64,000 nucleotides of DNA from positions 38,152,607 through 38,216,606 of the forward strand of contig NC_084802.1 of assembly GCF_963169125.1 (NCBI RefSeq). Reading direction: 5' to 3'. The notes below the pieces were generated by a model. The model had not been told where the DNA came from, searched no databases, and was given only the letters and a program-made list of their open reading frames with translations. This stretch comes from Humulus lupulus (lineage: Eukaryota; Streptophyta; Magnoliopsida; Rosales; Cannabaceae). A program made the position numbers and the translations under genes. Position 1 is the stretch's first letter. Each line of letters begins with the position of its first letter. Shown piece by piece: positions 21,319 to 32,626 of the stretch.

Positions 21319-21914
21319 CACACTTTTAATCATGTTTAAATTATCACCTAACATGTTCCTACCATTCAAGTATTCCAATAAGCAAAACTATTTAAGCATC
21401 AAGAATCTAAACCTTCTATATATCCAAAACTCAATTAACATTTTTAAAGAACTTACCAATATCAAATCTTCAAACCACCTAGCATATTTCTAAAATCACA
21501 AGTGACAACAAGATAAACAAAATATAAACTGCCATGCTAAAAAAAAAAGAAAACCCCTTGGCTAAAACCTACATGACTAACAACTCAAACCTCTTTTGCA
21601 TGTTTACAAGAATTTTAAAGAAACAGCATTAACATAAAATAGACCAAAACCAACACTTAAGCCCTAACATCCATCTATTATCATATTTGCATACTTCTAC
21701 ATAAATCATTAGATCCAAAATGATCATAGCAACATAACATATGAGTATTCATAAGTATTTTTGAAAACCCTAGGTGCTACAACATCAACATCCACATGCT
21801 CATATTTCTAATATCAAAACAACAATAAACAAGAGATTAGCATATTTTTCTTGTCAACATCAATCCATATTTCAAAACCATAATCAACATCAAATCAAAC
21901 AAAAATTAGAGAGA
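21319..21914 (-). repeat. LTR4-family LTR, fragment 2
   Basis: It continues fragment 1 after the chimera. The phrase CCTAACATGTTCCTACCATT matches CCTAACATGTTTCTATCATT in the intact copy near 47630. There is no coding sequence. Confidence 0.7.
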
Positions 21915-22884
21915 ATCCATGTAATGCCCCAAAATCCCTAATGTGGTTTAATGCCTGGATTAGGGGACCGGGAGGGCCATAATTGATTTATTATGCCATT
22001 ATGTGATTAAATTCATGATTATATGATGATAATTGCATGCATGTGGATCCATTTTTCATTGTAAGGGTATTTTTGTAATTTGGCCTGTTGAGGGCATATT
22101 TGTATATTTTTATGCATGTTTATGATTTATGGATGAGACCACATTATAATGTGGATTTGTTCAAGCTATTCGGCATGAGATGATCTTAGAATGAAAATTA
22201 GCGGTTTGGTCATGACGGGATTAATTTACGGGCTCGGAGTGAGCCTAGAGGTAATTTGATGCTTAGTACATTACCGACAATGAACGGGTAATGGGATATG
22301 AATTAATTATTAATTGAGAATATTGGGAATAATAGGAATTGGAGGACGTTAATTATAATTAACGGGGTTAGACGAGAAATGACGATTTTGCCCTTGGGGG
22401 CTGTTAAGGAAATAAATTAGGCTTGGGGGCATTTTGGTCATTTGACCTTAGGATATATTTAAACTAAGGAAGGTTGTAGAAGAAATAAGGCAGCAAAAGC
22501 AGAGGCTCTTCTTCCTCTTCCCCCGATCATTTCTTTCTTTCCTTTCCTTTGAATTTTGAAGCTTAGTTTGAGGATTCAAGTTGAGGAATCAAGGCTTGAG
22601 GTTCTAGGCTAGTAATCAGCCATTGAAGGGGATTCAAACCTGAGTTTAAAGTAAGGTTTTAGCCATGGTTTCTCTGGTTTTGCTCTATTTTTCAGCTGGT
22701 TTTTAGTTGATATTTTGGACTAAATAGATGGGAAATTTGATGAGGTCTTAAATGGATTAAAGCTTAGGTTTTCTTGGTTGAATGTTGGATAAGTTGTGGT
22801 AATGCTTGGGTGTGATTTCTTGGTTGATTGGTGAAGGTTTGTGGCTGGTTTTAATGGAGAAAATAGCAGGGGAGTTGTGTTTGT

Positions 22885-23010
22885 GGGGTCAAGTCACGAC
22901 TTGGCCCAAGCAAGTCGTGGCCCGCCCCTGGTACCCAGGGCAGATTGCTCTCTAACTTGGGGGCGCGCCGCGACTCACTAGGCCAAGTCGCGACCAGCCC
23001 CTTCCTTTTG
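22885..23010. repeat. GC block with AAGTCACGACTTGG words
   Basis: CAAGTCACGACTTG (22890-22903) is a 6-bp stem. AAGTCGTGGCCCG, GGGCGCGCCGCGACTC and AAGTCGCGACCAG follow. It has the same position and flanks as the block at 7192-7384. Confidence 0.7.
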
Positions 23011-23711
23011 TGCCAGGGAGGAGTTTTCAAGGGTTTAGGCTTAGGGTTTTATTTCCTAAGGCTCGGGATTGAATCTACTCACCATTTTAGTATGATTCGA
23101 GGTCCGGGGAGCGAGGTTTAGACCATGAACCTTTTATGATTTATTTTATTAATGGAATTCCATATTTGGTTATGACTAGGTGACTGCTAAGGAACTTAAG
23201 GATTGGTCATTCTTAAAGGTCATTCTTTTATTATTTCACGCTCGAACCAGAGGTAAGAAACTACACCCAGTATGTGATATGCATGGTTATTGATGAAGCA
23301 TGTTGAGTACTCTATATATTGATATTGATTGCATAGTAAATGCATAGCAGCTTTGCTTATCTGTGTATGGAAATGACTTATTAGTCAGAGAAAGACAATG
23401 GTGTTTAGTATTGATCCTGAAGCTGTGACTTATCAGTCAAGTTCAGCGGTGATATGAGCATTGGTTGTGTGGTATTGGCTTAAGAGTCCAGAACGACAAT
23501 AATGTGTTTAACGTAAGCCGAAAATATTAGATCTAATCGACATAAGCATTATCAACATAAGAATGAAATGCTTTACCGACCTCAAGTTCGATGAAAACAA
23601 AAGCACTTGTCTAGTCTAAAGGCTAGTTACTTAGAGCCAGATCCAAAAGGCTCAGGTGATCGTAATGTCACATGGCTTAGGGTGTGGAGCCCAAGTTCGT
23701 GACTCATTAGT

Positions 23712-23880
23712 CACTTATCTGATTGGGCTGCAAGCCCCAACATGATTATCAGAATCATTATTGGTATTCACTTATCTAATTGGGCTGCAAGCTCTAGCAT
23801 GATTATCAGAATCATTATTGGTATTCACTTATCTGATTGGGCTGCAAGCCCCAGTATGATTATTAGAATCATTTATTGAT
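23712..23880. repeat. Tandem repeat, 57 bp x 3
   Basis: Units start at 23712, 23769 and 23826 with CACTTATCTGATTGGGCTGC and contain ATGATTATCAGAATCATT, itself an inverted word. Spacing is exactly 57 bp twice. Confidence 0.9.
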
Positions 23881-24333
23881 ATTGCATACATGTAGTAATA
23901 AGTTTTCTTGCTGAGCCTTGTCTCACGGGTGCTATCTGGTGCAGGTAAAGAGAAAGAAAAGCTCACCCAGCCTTGAGTGGAGAGCTTAGGTGGCGATGTG
24001 TACAAATGCGGCCGCTCGACCACCACGACCAAGGTGTTTCTCAGGGGAACTAGGGGTTAACCCTATATTTTGCCGCTTAGGTCGGCGAGTTGTAATTTTT
24101 TACACTGTAATGACCATTTTGGATTGTAAATAAATTTGTAAACACTTTTATGGGCCCATGTACAGTTTTATGTTTTAAATAAATTATATCCATTCCTTTT
24201 GATCAAGATTTTTCACCTTAGCCTATTAATAACACCTAGAAGCACGTTTATAACCAAATGACTCGTTTAGCGAGTTAAGCACTGTTTAAAGTCCACAGTA
24301 ACGGTCTTGGAGTAACCAGGGCGTTACAATCCA

Positions 24334-24439
24334 TTACCTCTCTTGATTGTAGAATCAAGAATACAATAGCAAAAAGAAACATTGGCACCTATTGGAATTT
24401 TGAACTGGGTAGAACATATCAGAACTTCTTAGCACATTC
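24334..24439 (-). repeat. LTR4-family LTR, fragment 3
   Basis: TTACCTCTCTTGATTGTAGAATCAAGAATAC matches TACCTCTTCTTGATAGAAAATCAAGAATCC near 48090 in the intact copy. The fragment ends where the copia LTR begins and does not resume after it. Confidence 0.6.
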
Positions 24440-26267
24440 TCTTGAAGAAAATACATATTGCAGGATCTTTATTTATTTTCATGCAATTTACATATTATCA
24501 AACATACATGCAAATTCCTAGAACATGCTCTTATGAAATTGATATAAATACAGAGTAAAGTAAAAACTTACATTACATAGCAGAACTCGAACAACTCCTT
24601 CCTTCAATCTCTCTAACCCTTGATTCATTTCTGTAGCTGAGTATTATCAAGAGATTGAACTAGATCAGCAACACAGTCTTCCTCACCAAGACTTTGATCA
24701 ACCTAGAACTAGTGTGGGTTGGTTCTCAACACAAGAGATAGAGATCTAGATGAGAAGAAGAAGAAGAAGAAGAAGAAGAAAGAGTGGCCAAGAAAGGTTA
24801 GACTGTCTAGGTTTTCACTTACCCAATGAATCAACCGAAACTGACTTCCTTATGAAAACCCTAGATATCATATTCCTTATATAGGCAACTTAATGGGCTT
24901 TATTTAAATTTAAAATTATTTAAAATAATAAACAAAAGATAAAAGCATTGGGCTCCCACAAATGAACTTGGGCCCAATCTCTTTGTTTTGAATTTAAATC
25001 CCAATTTAGTCTAAATTCAAAACCTTTTGTTTATTTTTTTTAATTAATTAATTAAATCCTTATTCAAATTAACTAATTATAATTTGAAACTTGAAATAAT
25101 ATTATTTATTTATATTGACGCCAATTTATCAATATTAATAAATTTACCCAAAAATTCTCTTTTATTCTCTAAATCTCATGTCTATGTCAATTTTCCAAAA
25201 TTGGCCTAGTCAACTTTAAAAATCCTAATTGATAATTAAATCAATTAATTGAGACATTCTAGATGATTTACTCAAAGGTGATGCGGGGGCCATGGATAAG
25301 TTCCAATAAGTTACCATGAATTTATTTACGAATAATTTCACTACCTTATCAGTTCCTCGTGACTCCACTATAGACTCGGAATTGAACTCTTCAATTCATA
25401 GAACGTATTTTCCAAACCATAAATATGTTATCCATTGTTATAACCATTACAGTCAGTCAATCCTTTATCGATGACTTACTAATAAGATGGGTGCAAATTA
25501 CTGTTCTACCCCTCATCAGTATTTTATCCTTAACTCCCACTAAGTTCTTTATAAATGATATTTTCGTAAACTTAATCATAGAAATGAGATCTCAATCATT
25601 TAACCTTTTAAACAAAGCAATTAAGGAAATCATCTTTTCACTTCTCATACAGAAGTTATAGATTTCATATCTATGAATAATACTCTCGCTCAATTACACT
25701 AATAAATCTCCAAGATGTAAGTATGAACTAGACCGTAGGGTAAGCCGGTAACGAACAAGTCAAAAGATTTAAATAATATAATTAGCATAATATTATCACT
25801 CAAAATTAAGATCGACTTAATCTATGGTCAACGTTGTGACATTGATTAGATTTGATAACAATGATACTTATTTGTCAATCAATAATCAATATCGGTCCTA
25901 GTCCGATGTAACCAAATACATCCGATCTTATCTACTTGGTCAATGCATTGTACAAGACATCACACCTCGAATGTAAGCAGATCATATCATAGATTGCCTA
26001 ATCAGTGAAAATCCAATGCACTGATCTAATCTTAGGACTTGTTCTTTTGAACATATAATTACAATTAAAATCCACTATGACCTAGTCACTATAATTGTAA
26101 CTATCCATATGTTCAGGATTTTATAAATGTTTTTTTATTTCAATAATCATATAATAAATCAAGCAAGCAACACGGTTGTCAAACTAAATGATTTCTACTA
26201 CTTTTATTGACAATATGAAATCACGTTACATGTCCGACATGGTTTTATAAGGGCATAAAACCCAACA
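24440..26267 (-). repeat. 3' LTR of the copia element
   Basis: On the minus strand it starts TGTTGGGTTTTATGCCC at 26267, with a TATA-like CCTATATAAGG near 24880. It aligns with 30745-32548 with scattered substitutions and small indels. A (GAA)9 tract lies at 24754-24780. The left border is set by where the two copies stop matching, within a few bases. Confidence 0.88.
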
Positions 26268-26283
26268 AACTCCCACTTGCCCT
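26268..26283 (-). promoter_or_regulatory. Polypurine tract of the copia element
   Basis: AACTCCCACTTGCCC on the + strand is GGGCAAGTGGGAGTT on the minus strand and abuts the LTR start. Confidence 0.75.
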
Positions 26284-26596
26284 TTTAAAACAAATGGGAC
26301 ATGTTTCTCAAAACCATGCATTCTACATGCTTCACAATTATGCTCTCTGTTTATATCTTTGTAAAGATTTCCTTCCAATGCTATGAAAGATTGTCTTCCA
26401 ATGCTATCTTCATCACCTTCACTTCAAGCCTTCGCCACACATCCTCGGTAATGTGGTACTTTCTCTCTATATGCTTTGCTCTTTTACAGCTTCGAGGTTC
26501 TTTCGAATTCGTTATTGCCTCATTACTGTCACTAGACAAAATGAGTGGTTTATCCATTTCTGGAATAACACCGAGACCCGTATAGAACTTCCTTAG

Positions 26597-26860
26597 TCAG
26601 AATATTTCCTTAGCCTCCATAGACGTAGCTATATACTCAGCCTCCAAGGTGGATTCTGAAATGGCAAATAGCTTAACGCTTCTCCAAATCACAGCTACTG
26701 AGATGGCAGAGAACCTATCGCTTCTCCAAATCATAGCTCCACCCCCAAGAGTAAATACATTTTTTAGAAGTAGACTTCTTGTCATCAACATCAGTCTAAA
26801 ATTTGAATCTGTGTAGCCTAACAAGTTCAAAGATCCACCTGAAAAAACTAACATATAGTC
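26597..26860 (-). pseudogene. copia RNase H domain with internal duplication
   Basis: The minus-strand frame shows LNLLGYTDSNF, then FTLGGGA, and ends FAISESTLEAEYIA, standard words of copia RNase H. Fourteen residues around IWRSxxxFAIS are duplicated: two 42-bp copies begin at 26656 and 26698. This would insert an extra segment before the catalytic Glu of EAEY. The frame continues to the polypurine tract only in pieces. Confidence 0.85.
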
Positions 26861-27847
26861 TCTAGTCCATCAAAGATACTGACCTCCATCTATTGTTCAT
26901 TTCCAAGGTTTTACTGACACATGCTCACCACTCCCACTGCATGGCAGATCTCCAGTCACAACACACAACATAGTATGTGTTAGATTTCTAATTGCAAATG
27001 CATAAGGAATTTGTTACATCTTTTCTTTCTCTTGAGGAGTCTGTGGAGACTGCTGCTTAGAAAAAAAATTCCATGTCAAGACGCTAAACATCATTTCTTG
27101 GAATCTGTTAAAGAGTAACAACCAAGCACCTCACCTAAGTAGGTCGCTTGAGTTAGAGCCAAAATTCAGTTATTTCTATCCCTGATGTTCTGAATACCAA
27201 GAACACAACTTGCTACAACGAAACCTGGAATTTCATTTCTAGCCAGTTCTTTATGTTTGATAATTTATTGACATTATTTCCAATGAATAAGATATCATCT
27301 ACATAAAGGATTAAGAACACCACAATTTTTTTCCCTAAGTTGTCAAGCACAAAGGTCAACTACATTTTGTTCAAAACCTCAGGTCTTAATGTTGTCATTT
27401 AACCTGAAGTTCCAGGAGCGCGAATCTTGTTTAAGTCCATAGATTGACCTACTCAGCTTGCCGACTTTCTTGTCCAACTACTTTAAATCCTTCTGATTGA
27501 TCCATGTTAATGGTCTCATCAAGACAGCCATTAAAAATGATTATTTGATGTCCATTTTCCTTATCTCTTAATCAAGAGTTGTGCCTATGAATAAGAGTAT
27601 ACAAAATGAATTTTAACATGACTACCAGAGAAAAAGTTTTCTCTAAGTCAAATTTCTCTCTCTGCCACGAGTCGAGCCTTTGATGTCTCGACCTTTCTAT
27701 CAGCTCCTCTCTTCTTCTTAAAGATCCACTTGCACCCCATGGGCCTAAAGTCCAATGGCACATCTACAAGATCTCAGAAAAATTAAGGGTACTTAGACTT
27801 ACTTTTCTGGTACTTGGCTTTGAGTCAAAAATCCCTTTCAGGCTTAC
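26861..27847 (-). pseudogene. copia reverse transcriptase, broken
   Basis: On the minus strand it enters at PMGCKWIFKKK and KVETSKARLVA (27750-27640), the usual start of copia RT. It then shows the intact active site LYVDDILF near 27290-27305. Frames between are interrupted by stops and indels. A Tekay solo LTR splits it from the integrase end at 27853. Confidence 0.8.
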
Positions 27848-28824
27848 CCATTTGTAACGACCCAAATTTGCTAATAAGGCTTAGGGCCTTGATTAGTGTG
27901 CCTGGAGGTCAAAAAGTGAATTATTGTTATAATATGTGAATTTGTGTGAATATGTGATAGAGATGCATGTTTAGTTGAATTAAATATGCATGTGGGCCCC
28001 GTTTGGATATCAGAGGTATGTTTGTGATTTAAGCCCGTTGAGGGCATAAATGTGATAAATGTGTTATGCTTGTGATATATCTGTGTAGCACGAACCGAGA
28101 CAGTCCTAGAAAGTTGTTAGTCAAAAGTCACAACGGGGTTGAGAATCCGACCCGGGGCGGGTCGAGGGGTGTTAATGGTATCAGATGTTTATGGGGTTAT
28201 CGGGTTATGGAAATAAATATTTGGAGATATATTTGAGGTTAGAATGTCTAGGAGGGAATATGGGGGAAATTTACCGTTTTGCCCTCGGGGGACGTTTTTG
28301 GTACCCCAAGCTTTGAGGTAACCTTATAGACTTAAGTTGAATAAAACAAAACCTGGAATCATTTAGAACTCTCTAAACTGACCCACTCTCTCATCCCTCA
28401 CTCTGTTTTCTCTTCTACACTTGAAGGCATAGTGATATTTTGGAGGAAAACCAGTCAAGAGCTAAGGAATTGGAGCTGAGTTTGGGAGACTCTAACCAAA
28501 AATCTAAGGCTTAGAGCTTAGGGAACTGAGTTGAGGATTCAATTCTGTATAAGGTAAGCTTTCTAATATGTTGAGTTATGTTGATTGCAGCTGAATTCTG
28601 TTGATATTGGGTGTTAGGATTTAGACATGCATGGTTTGGATTCTAGGACTGGTTTTGATTGCTTGATGGGTGTGGGAATTGGTTCTTGAGTTTGTTGGTA
28701 TGTTTAGGTTGCATGAATATGAATTCTGGGTTTAATTCTAAGGTTGAGGTGATTTTGGTTTAGATATGTGGGGTTTGGCTCGAAGGAAATGCAAGGAAAG
28801 TGGTGTTTTCTGGGTTTGGAGGCG

Positions 28825-29000
28825 AGGGCCGCGGCCCTAGGAGGGGCATGCCGCGGCCCGTGTGCAAACAAGGCCTTGGGAGGCCATGGAGCTCAAGGCG
28901 CGCCGCGGTGCTTGGCCAAGCATTCCGCGGCCCGTGTGTGTTTCCAGGGAGGTGTCTAGCCTCTGTTTTGAGGCTAGCCGCGACGCTTGTGGGGTGGGTC
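28825..29000. repeat. GC block with CCGCGG words
   Basis: AGGGCCGCGGCCCT (28825-28838) is a perfect 14-bp palindrome. CATGCCGCGGCCCG, GCGCGCCGCGGTGC, ATTCCGCGGCCCG and AGCCGCGACGC follow. The wording differs from the neighbouring Tekay LTRs but the place in the LTR is the same. Confidence 0.75.
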
Positions 29001-29431
29001 CCGGCCCTAGTTCAAGGTGCAAGGATTTTTGTGGGTTTTGACTTGGGAACTTAATTGCAAAGGTTCAGGATGGATTTTGTCACCCGGATTAATAGAATTC
29101 AAGGTCCCAGAGATTAGAATTATGGCTCTATGCCATTTAGTGGATTAGAACTTGATGGATGAAATTGTTAATGTGTTGTGACTAGGGTTCCGGCGAGGCT
29201 CAGACTAGGGAACTGTGCTCGGGACATTGGTGCCTAGAAAGCTCGGGACACAGGTAAGAAAACTACTGTTTCCACAGAGCTTGTGTTGCAGGGCTCAGCC
29301 CAATATGATTGATGTTGCAGGGCTCGGCCCCTATATGGTTGTGTGCGGGGCATGGCCCTTTGACTGGATTTATGTGTGTTTTAATATCTGTTTAGTATAT
29401 AATGTGTATGTATTAATGATGGAACGACGAT

Positions 29432-29522
29432 GGCCGGGAACGGCAGAGGCCGGGAACGGCAGAGGCCGGGAACAGCAAAGGCCGGGAACGATGAAGGCCG
29501 CGAATGGCAAGGGGCCGGGAGC
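29432..29522. repeat. Minisatellite, 16 bp x 5-6
   Basis: GGCCGGGAACGGCAGA is repeated with changes toward the right (GGCCGGGAACAGCAAA, GGCCGGGAACGATGAA, GGCCGCGAATGGCAAG). It sits where other Tekay LTRs carry 42-57-bp repeats. Confidence 0.9.
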
Positions 29523-30116
29523 AGTGTTTAGCACGCGGAGTGCGAGTTGCCAAGGTGAGACCCCAAGGGATACCTGGGATATCCTTATGGTTTAGACCGC
29601 AAACCCAGGGCCTAGTAAAGCGCCTAGGATGGCATGGCCATACTTGTATGACCTGGTGTTGGCTTCATTTTACCTTAAGTGCTTGATATGCGTTTATCAT
29701 CTGTTTGTGAGAGTTTTCTTGCTGGGATTCGGCTCACGGGTGCTCTATGGTGCAGGTAAAGGCAAAGGGAGGGTTGATCAACCTTGAGTATGGCGAGCGG
29801 GGCGAGCAGTGCGTACATGTCCGATCTGTTCGGCTGCCACGGCCAAAGGTGTTTTTGGGAGATGTTTTGTACAAAACCTGAATTTTGTCGTTTAGTCAGC
29901 TTTAATTATATTTTGAGTTGTAAATATTTCTAAGCAATGTTTTTGGGATCCCAAATGTTAAATGTTTTATAACTTTTCAATAAAAGGTTTATTCTCAAGT
30001 TTATGACTCTGATTATGATTTAATTACACTTTTGTCTTAAAACCTCGATTAGCGAGATAATTGCACTTTTAAACTCACTTAGTAACGTCTCTAAGGCAGT
30101 AGGGCATTACACCATT

Positions 30117-30660
30117 GCCTATTTAAAGGTCAGCGGATCATTGTTACTTGTGTCCCCAACTAGCTTGTGAATTTCACTATCCATTTCATAGGTACCGGGT
30201 TTCGAGAAACCTTCCCACTGTGACAAGGCATCGTAACTTTCTAACTTGGATTAGTGGTTTCTAAATCTTCCTTGTTTTCATCGACTTGCGTCGGTAAGGA
30301 TGGAACAATAGTTGATCATTTTTCCATCTAATACTATTTTGCTATTAGACTTGAAATTCATTATGTAGTCGTTATCCAGAAAAGTAGCATTTGTAGAGCC
30401 AAACACTTTCTTGTCTACTGGACTATAAAACAGACCACCCTGAGTACCTTTAGAATATTCATCAAACAAGCAAACCCCAGTTCGTTGTTCTAGCTTTCCT
30501 ACCTTTTTCCTCAGGACATAAACCAGGTTCACGACCATTTCATAGTTCTAGTGTTGCTTGGAGACAGCTTTTGAGACGGCACAACATTTAAAAAATGTCA
30601 CATGCAGTCTAGGTAGTATGTCTCTAGAAAAGATCTGGGTAAGAAGTTGGTAGAGTTGAA
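30117..30660 (-). pseudogene. copia integrase C-terminal remnant
   Basis: The minus-strand frame 30538-30278 reads VYVLRKKVGKLEQRTGVCLF, then GTQGGLFYSP and STNATFLDNDYIMN, the conserved end of copia integrase just before RT. The catalytic core, protease and gag are absent between here and the LTR, so a large deletion lies near 30545-30665. Confidence 0.8.
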
Positions 30661-30666
30661 TAGTTT

Positions 30667-30744
30667 ATCATAGAACACACATTTTCATAAACGTGCGATT
30701 CACACAACTCTATGATATTTTCATGAAAATGTGTGGTCTATGAT
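30667..30744. repeat. 22-bp inverted repeat next to the copia 5' LTR
   Basis: ATCATAGAACACACATTTTCAT at 30667-30688 pairs with the reverse of 30723-30744 at 21 of 22 positions; the spacer is 34 bases. The right arm covers the expected PBS place (TATCATAGACC on the minus strand, a poor match to TGGTATCAGAGC). Confidence 0.8.
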
Positions 30745-32548
30745 ACATATTACAGGATCTTTATTTATTTTCATGCAATTTACATATTATCAAACATACA
30801 TGAAAATTCCTAGAACATGCTCATATGAAATTGATATAATTACAGAGTAAAGTAAAAACTTACATTACGCAGCGGAACTGGAACAACTCCTTCCTTTAAT
30901 CTCTCTAACCCTTGGTTCCTTTCTGTAACAGATTATTATCAAGAGATTGAACTAGATCAGCAACACAGTCTTCCTCATCAAGTCTTTGATCAACCTAGAA
31001 CTGGTGTGGACTGGTTCTCAACACATGAGACAGAGATCTAGAAGAGAAGAAGAAGAAGTGAGAGTGGCCAAGAAATGTTAGACTGTCTACGTTTTCACTT
31101 ACCCAATGAATCAACTGAAACTGACTTCCTTATGAAACCCTAGATATCATATTCCTTATATAGGCAACTTAATGGGCCTTATTTAAATTTAAAATTAATT
31201 AAAATAATAAACAAAAGATAAAAGCCTTGGGTTCCCACAAATGAACTTGGGCCCAATCTCTTTGTTTTGAATTTAAATCTCAATTGGGCCTAAATTCAAA
31301 ACCTTTTATTTATTTTTTTAATTAATTAAATCCTTATTCAAATTAACTAATTATAATTTGAAACTTGATTTAATATTATTTATTTATATTGACACCAATT
31401 TATCAATATTAATAAATTTACCCAAAGATTCTCTTTTATTCTCTAAATCTCATATCTCTGTAAATTTTCCAAAATTGACCTAGTCAACTTTAAAAATCAT
31501 AATTGATAATGAAATCAATTAATTGAGACATTCTAGATGATTTACTCAAAGGTGATGCGGGAACCATGGATCCATGAAATCAAGCTCCAATAAGTTACCG
31601 TGAATTTATTTACGAATAATTTCACTACCTTATTAATTCCTCGTGACTCCACTATAGACTTGTAATTGAACTCTTGAATTCATAGAACGTATTTTCCAAA
31701 CCATAAATACATTATCCATTGTTATAACCATTACAGTTAGTCAATCCTCTATCGATGACTTACTAACGAGATGGGTGCAAATTACCGTTCTACCCCTCAT
31801 CAGTATTTTATCCTTAACTCCCACTAAGTTCCTTATAAATTATTTTTCCGTAATCTTAATCACAGAAATAAGATCTCAATCATTTAACCTTTTGAACAAA
31901 GCAATTAAGGAAATCATCTTTTCACTTCTCATACAGAAGTTATAGATTTCACATCTATGAATAATACTCCCACTCAACTTCACTACTAAATCTCCAAGAT
32001 GTAAGTAAGGGCTAAACCGTAGGGTAAGCTGGTAATGAGCAAGTCAAAAGATTTAAAAAAATATAATTAGCATAATATTATCACTCAGAATTAAGATCGA
32101 CTTAACCTATGATCAACGTTGTGACATTGATTAGATTTGATAACAACGATACTTATTTATCAATCAATATCGGTCCTAAATTGATGTAACCAAATACATC
32201 TGATCTTATCTACTTGGCCAATGCCTTAGACAAGACATCACACTACGAATGTGTAAGTAGATCATATCATAGATTGCCTAATCAATGAAAATGCAATGCA
32301 CTAATCTAATCTTAGGACTTGTTCTTTTGAACATATAATTACAATTAAAATCCACTATGACCTAGTCACTCTAATTATAACTATCCATATGTTCAGGATT
32401 TTATAAATTTTTGTATTATTTCAATAATCATGTAATAAAACAAGCAAGCAACACGGTTGTCAAATTAAATGATTTCTACTACTTTTATTGGCAATATGAA
32501 ATCGTGTTACATGTCCGACATGGTTTTATAAGGGCATAAAACCCAACA
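30745..32548 (-). repeat. 5' LTR of the copia element
   Basis: Partner of 24440-26267. On the minus strand it starts TGTTGGGTTTTATGCCC at 32548 and ends beside the inverted repeat. It has a shorter GAA tract than its partner. Confidence 0.88.
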
Positions 32549-32564
32549 TCTCTCCCTCTCACTC

Positions 32565-32626
<62 letters not shown>

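Larger units (their letters stand above)
21920..24328 (+). mobile_element. Tekay-type solo LTR, 2,409 bp, duplication ATCCA
   Basis: It starts TGTAATGCCCC and ends GGGCGTTACA, with ATCCA at 21915-21919 and 24329-24333. A TATA-like ATATTTAAAC near 22455 and a CT-rich tract near 22510 mark the U3/R transition. A GC block lies at 22885-23010 and a 57-bp tandem repeat at 23712-23880. It is alignable along its length with the LTR at 6219-8760. Confidence 0.93.
27853..30111 (+). mobile_element. Tekay-type solo LTR, 2,259 bp, duplication CCATT
   Basis: It starts TGTAACGACCC and ends GGGCATTACA, with CCATT at 27848-27852 and 30112-30116. It holds a GC block (28825-29000), a 16-bp minisatellite (29432-29522) and the common word TCTTGCTGGGATTCGGCTCACGGG near 29710. 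The frames at 28768-29054 and 29215-29595 run through these repeats and are not genes. Confidence 0.93.
24440..32548 (-). mobile_element. Ty1/copia element, internally deleted, no matching duplication
   Basis: Two LTRs of about 1.8 kb (24440-26267 and 30745-32548) bracket a short internal region that holds only the end of integrase, part of RT and RNase H on the minus strand. gag, protease and most of integrase are gone. The left neighbour is LTR4 and the right neighbour is the middle of a Tekay LTR. I see no common 5-bp duplication, so the element has probably suffered recombination with loss of flanking DNA. Confidence 0.85.

Noticed and set aside
24440..24445. TSD for the copia element (TCTCT on the right)
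   Set aside because: No matching 5 bases precede the left LTR; I report absence rather than force a match.
28768..29595. Frames of 60-126 codons in the solo LTR
   Set aside because: They run through the GC block and the 16-bp minisatellite; composition and position explain them.
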